A stretch of DNA of 64,000 nt from Gnetum montanum (lineage: Eukaryota > Streptophyta > Gnetopsida > Gnetales > Gnetaceae). Of this stretch, positions 61,282 to 64,000 are shown in pieces. The DNA lies in assembly GCA_015680685.1 (NCBI GenBank), contig MNCI01015029.1, forward strand, positions 311,777-375,776. The letters run 5' to 3'. The stretch's first letter is position 1, and every line of letters starts with the position of its first letter. The notes beneath the pieces were generated by a model. It did not search any database. It saw only the letters and a program-made list of their open reading frames with translations, and was not told where the DNA came from. The position numbers and the translations under genes were made by a program.

Positions 61282-61490
61282 TGTGTTGATGCGTAAATTT
61301 TGGACACACGAACACCTGTGAAAACTTGTTTTAAAAAGTGTGTTGATGCTTAAATCTTGGACACACGAACACTTATGAAAACTCGTTTTAGGAGACTATC
61401 GCCTAGGGTGCCTCCCGTATGGGTACGAAATCTGGGAATAGTCTCACCTGGAAAGGGCTATGGGACAAAACAATAATAATAATAATAATT
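61282..61490 (+). repeat. SINE-like repeat, plus copy with duplicated head
   Basis: TGTTGATGC, GGACACACGAACAC and GAAAAC(T/C)GTTTTA occur twice (about 61284 and 61341). The second continues through CCCGTATGGGTACGAAATCT and ends in (AAT)n. The 56-base duplication is visible directly. Confidence 0.6.
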
Positions 61491-61709
61491 TTATGCAAAA
61501 TATTAAAACCTTTAAATTTGATCTAGTATTAGAAAAAAACTTAAATTTAATTTAATATTGAAAACTTAAAATAATTTGTGCAATTTCTAGAACGATAAAT
61601 AACTCAAAAATTCAAATTTTATATGTCCGGGTGCAAAAGGTGCTTTCAGTATGGAGTTGCTGCTGTTGCTGCCCTTATGGGAAAGACGGATTCGCCTATT
61701 GTAGCAACT

Positions 61710-61752
61710 ACTTGCAAGGGAGATAAGAGGCTTGCAAGGGAGATAAGAGGAC
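61710..61752. repeat. 20-bp tandem duplication
   Basis: CTTGCAAGGGAGATAAGAGG occurs twice in a row. Confidence 0.9.
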
Positions 61753-61907
61753 TGCCCACTGCAGTTCAGAGGAGTTCGTTGCTGTCGTGCACTCTGCCAC
61801 GTCTGCTGTGCTCCCGTGCCTCCTGCCTGTCGTTTGTCATTTGCCGTCACCACGTGAGGAGGACCACATAGGAACAGAGAGAGACACTCACATCTGCCAC
61901 CTATTTT

Positions 61908-62035
61908 CCTTAAAGAAAACAAGTGCTGCTGATTGTCCTCAGAGAGAAAACAGGTGTTGTCGATCGTCTTCAGTCCTCAGAGAGAAAACAGGTGCTGTTG
62001 ATCGTCCTCAGAGAGAAAACAGGTGCTGCCCCTGA
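61908..62035. repeat. Minisatellite with a 30-40 bp unit
   Basis: Four copies of CCTCAGAGAGAAAACAGGTG followed by CTGYTGATCGT, with one longer spacer. The start of the first copy differs slightly. Confidence 0.88.
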
Positions 62036-62183
62036 TCGTTGATTGTTCTCCTTGTTGATGCTGAAACCCCTTTTCTCCTCCCTTGAAATAGTAGCCTGGC
62101 AAGAGAAAAACCCTAACCCTAAATTGCCAGCCACCTTTGCCGTGNATTTTTGATTTTATATTTTTATTTATTTTTATAAAACT

Positions 62184-62224
62184 TGCTCAAACAAGGCCCT
62201 ATGCTTAGCATGGGTGAGGTTGGT
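62184..62224 (-). repeat. Partial third copy of the palindromic repeat
   Basis: The minus strand reads AACCTCACCCATGCTAAGCA, then TAGGGCCTTG, matching the central part of the 47-bp repeat. The terminal TGTTGA is not preserved. Confidence 0.6.
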
Positions 62225-63486
62225 GCGGGTTGGTTTCCAAGCAATGACGCTTGAAACTGTTTTTTAGTTGTTTCTGTGTTTCTTTTATGGGCACCAACCT
62301 CTCAAACCTCACAAGGTGTGAGAAAGCATACACCGTTCCATAACACTGATTTTTCTGCCTATAAGCTAGGTCCATCCTGCCATGATTTATGGCCTGGTAC
62401 ATGCTCAGGAAACCTGAGTTAACCAAAGCTGGTTAAAAAAGTACAAAGTAGGTAGCGTTAAAAAAAGATTTAGTATATCAATTTTAGAACATAGCGCTCC
62501 TTGTGTCTTCAATGTGGCCGCCTTGTTCAGCAATGGATGCAAAAATGTTTGAGGAGAAAATGTCATTTGTCTTTGGGCGGTGATACAGCGATTCACGGTC
62601 TTTTTTCTCCCCTTATAATTAAACTAACACCTATTATCTTATTGTTAAATTTAAATTTACAATGACCTGACAATGTTTTACCTCAAATTTGCCATAATCT
62701 TTGCAACGTTTGGCTCCAGTCTTTGCTTGAAACCGCTGTTTTCCGAGAAATGTTAACATAAATTCTTTACTCTTCATATAAGATACGTTCATTACATAAC
62801 ATCCGGCAATTCGTTTGCAAGTTTGCTTTGAAATTGATTCGGTTCAAAGCATGGAAAAGAAACAAACATCCATGTATTTTTTAACAAAGTCAATATCGAA
62901 GATATCAATGAGGCCGGCAGCTAGAATCTTCGTTTCAGATGCCAAATTTTTTCTAAATAAAACCAAAGTTGAATGTGGATTGTGCCCAATGCCTAAATTT
63001 ACTGGTCAGCATTCCCCATTGCTGAAATTGAACTTGATGGTTTGACTGGCACTGTAAACATCATATTCTTTATAAATTTCACTTTTTGAGGTTGCTGGAT
63101 TTTCCAAGAGATCGTGTGCAGAACCTCGCCCGTTAAAGCGTGAAAATTTTTTGAGATAATCGTTTTCGGAACATCACCAAATTGCATCAGGAAAAGTTTA
63201 TGAATGTTTAAGGCGAGTGTGATGTTTCCGCGTAAGATCGACTGTCGGTATCGTAAAAGTGATAGAAAATCAAAATCAGCCGTGGAAACAAAAAATTAAA
63301 ACCAAAGCAAAATTGATACATCCTATTCAATCAAAACTGATAAATGATAAATATGAAAAAACCTTTGCTACCTTTTCTTCAGCAATACTCAATACTCAGA
63401 GAAAAACCGTTGTAAAACATTGCGATGAAAATAAATATTAACAGGTAAGCAAAACTGATAACTCTGATGTTTAAAAGTCTTCTATT

Positions 63487-63533
63487 TGTTGAGGCCAACC
63501 TCACCCATGCTAAGCATGGGGCCTTGATCAACA
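63487..63533. repeat. 47-bp palindromic repeat, copy 2
   Basis: Same ends (TGTTGA, TCAACA) and a perfect centre CCCATGCT-A-AGCATGGG. It differs from copy 1 at only a few positions. Confidence 0.78.
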
Positions 63534-64000
63534 GTCTCCACGAACGCACGTGAGTTTCCTGTCCTGTATACAGAGAGGAATCAGTTGCTCTGAGCGAAGT
63601 TTAAACTATGAACGAGTGATTATTTACCAAACAATATTATGAACACTGATAAGAATAACTGCGGTATATTCAGTTATGAATGTTTTCATGGTGGTGAGCT
63701 TTACACAATTTTTAGTCGGACATAAATTCTAAATATGGCCATTTAAAACAGGTTTACATAATTGCGTTTTGATAAAGGTTGCAAGGCCCTTCGTACATGC
63801 ACAAAAAGCAATGACATGATAGTGATACTTGCCTCCGGAAAATACATGACAAAATAAAAATAAATAAAATGAGGACAGACCGCGTGCCTTTTAAAAATAA
63901 AATAAATTATAAATCTATGGTTGTTTTCCTTGTGATTTTTTTATTTTTAGGTGGCTCGACGTGGTAAAGGTGGCAGCAATTAGGGTTAGGTTTTGTCCAT

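Larger units (their letters stand above)
62036..64000. other. Non-coding tail of window with inverted short repeats
   Basis: It contains telo-box sequence AAACCCTAACCCTAAA at about 62109, one ambiguous base at about 62145, and an inverted counterpart at 63977-63992. A possible decayed coding stretch on the minus strand at about 63187-62865 was not recognised. Confidence 0.4.

Noticed and set aside
61587-62035. Cys/Arg-rich frames around the minisatellite
   Set aside because: They are generated by the tandem repeat and exist on both strands; no family motif.
62107-62125. Telomere
   Set aside because: Only two CCCTAAA-type units in unique sequence; a telo-box or short homology is enough to explain it.
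1-64000. CRISPR array, operon structure or tRNA/rRNA genes
   Set aside because: No equally spaced identical repeats with unique spacers, no bacterial gene layout, and no cloverleaf or rRNA sequence was noticed; the tandem clusters are degenerate and uneven.

Overview
The window looks like intergenic plant nuclear DNA from a species with a large, repeat-rich genome. No host protein-coding gene can be supported. The organism cannot be named from the sequence; a gymnosperm or another giant-genome plant is a guess. Almost everything between 1 and about 55,834 is nested, decayed Ty3/gypsy LTR retrotransposon sequence. The last 8 kb is AT-rich non-coding DNA with small repeats.

Layout. Family A has Tat-lineage features: RT, RNase H, a second archaeal-type RNase H, and integrase. 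It occurs three times: A1 (1-9540, +, left end outside the window), A2 (14246-32205, -, nearly full length) and A3 (33561-41343, +, internally deleted, 5-bp target duplication ACTAG). All three sit inside one older element, B1 (+), whose pieces are 9541-14245, 32206-33560 and 41349-42797. A second copy of the same family, B2 (48753-55834, +), has two LTRs and a long gag-pro frame but no pol. B1 itself ends against a third gypsy element, C (about 43210-44889). C keeps a protease and the integrase tail but has lost RT to integrase core. From 55,835 onward there are two inverted copies of a SINE-like repeat, a 47-bp palindrome present twice, a minisatellite and telo-box-bearing inverted segments.

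The most unusual feature is the organisation of family A. In A2, gag-pro (29,990-26,250, -) and pol (20,310-16,965, -) are separated by about 5 kb that holds a multi-exon gene on the opposite strand (20,980-25,690, +). The start of that gene, its TATA region and its position beside pol recur in A1 (1-1664, -). A short remnant recurs in A3 (34,250-34,513, -). Intron phases join the reading frames correctly, and the same introns are seen in A1 and A2. Tandem repeats with the core TAGTTTWAGGYC lie between gag-pro and this gene, between the gene and pol, and after pol. The predicted product was not recognised: it has a conserved N-terminal part, an acidic stretch and a probable coiled-coil tail.

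All coding regions are inactivated by stop codons, many of which look like C-to-T or G-to-A changes, and by some frameshifts. They are therefore annotated as pseudogenes.
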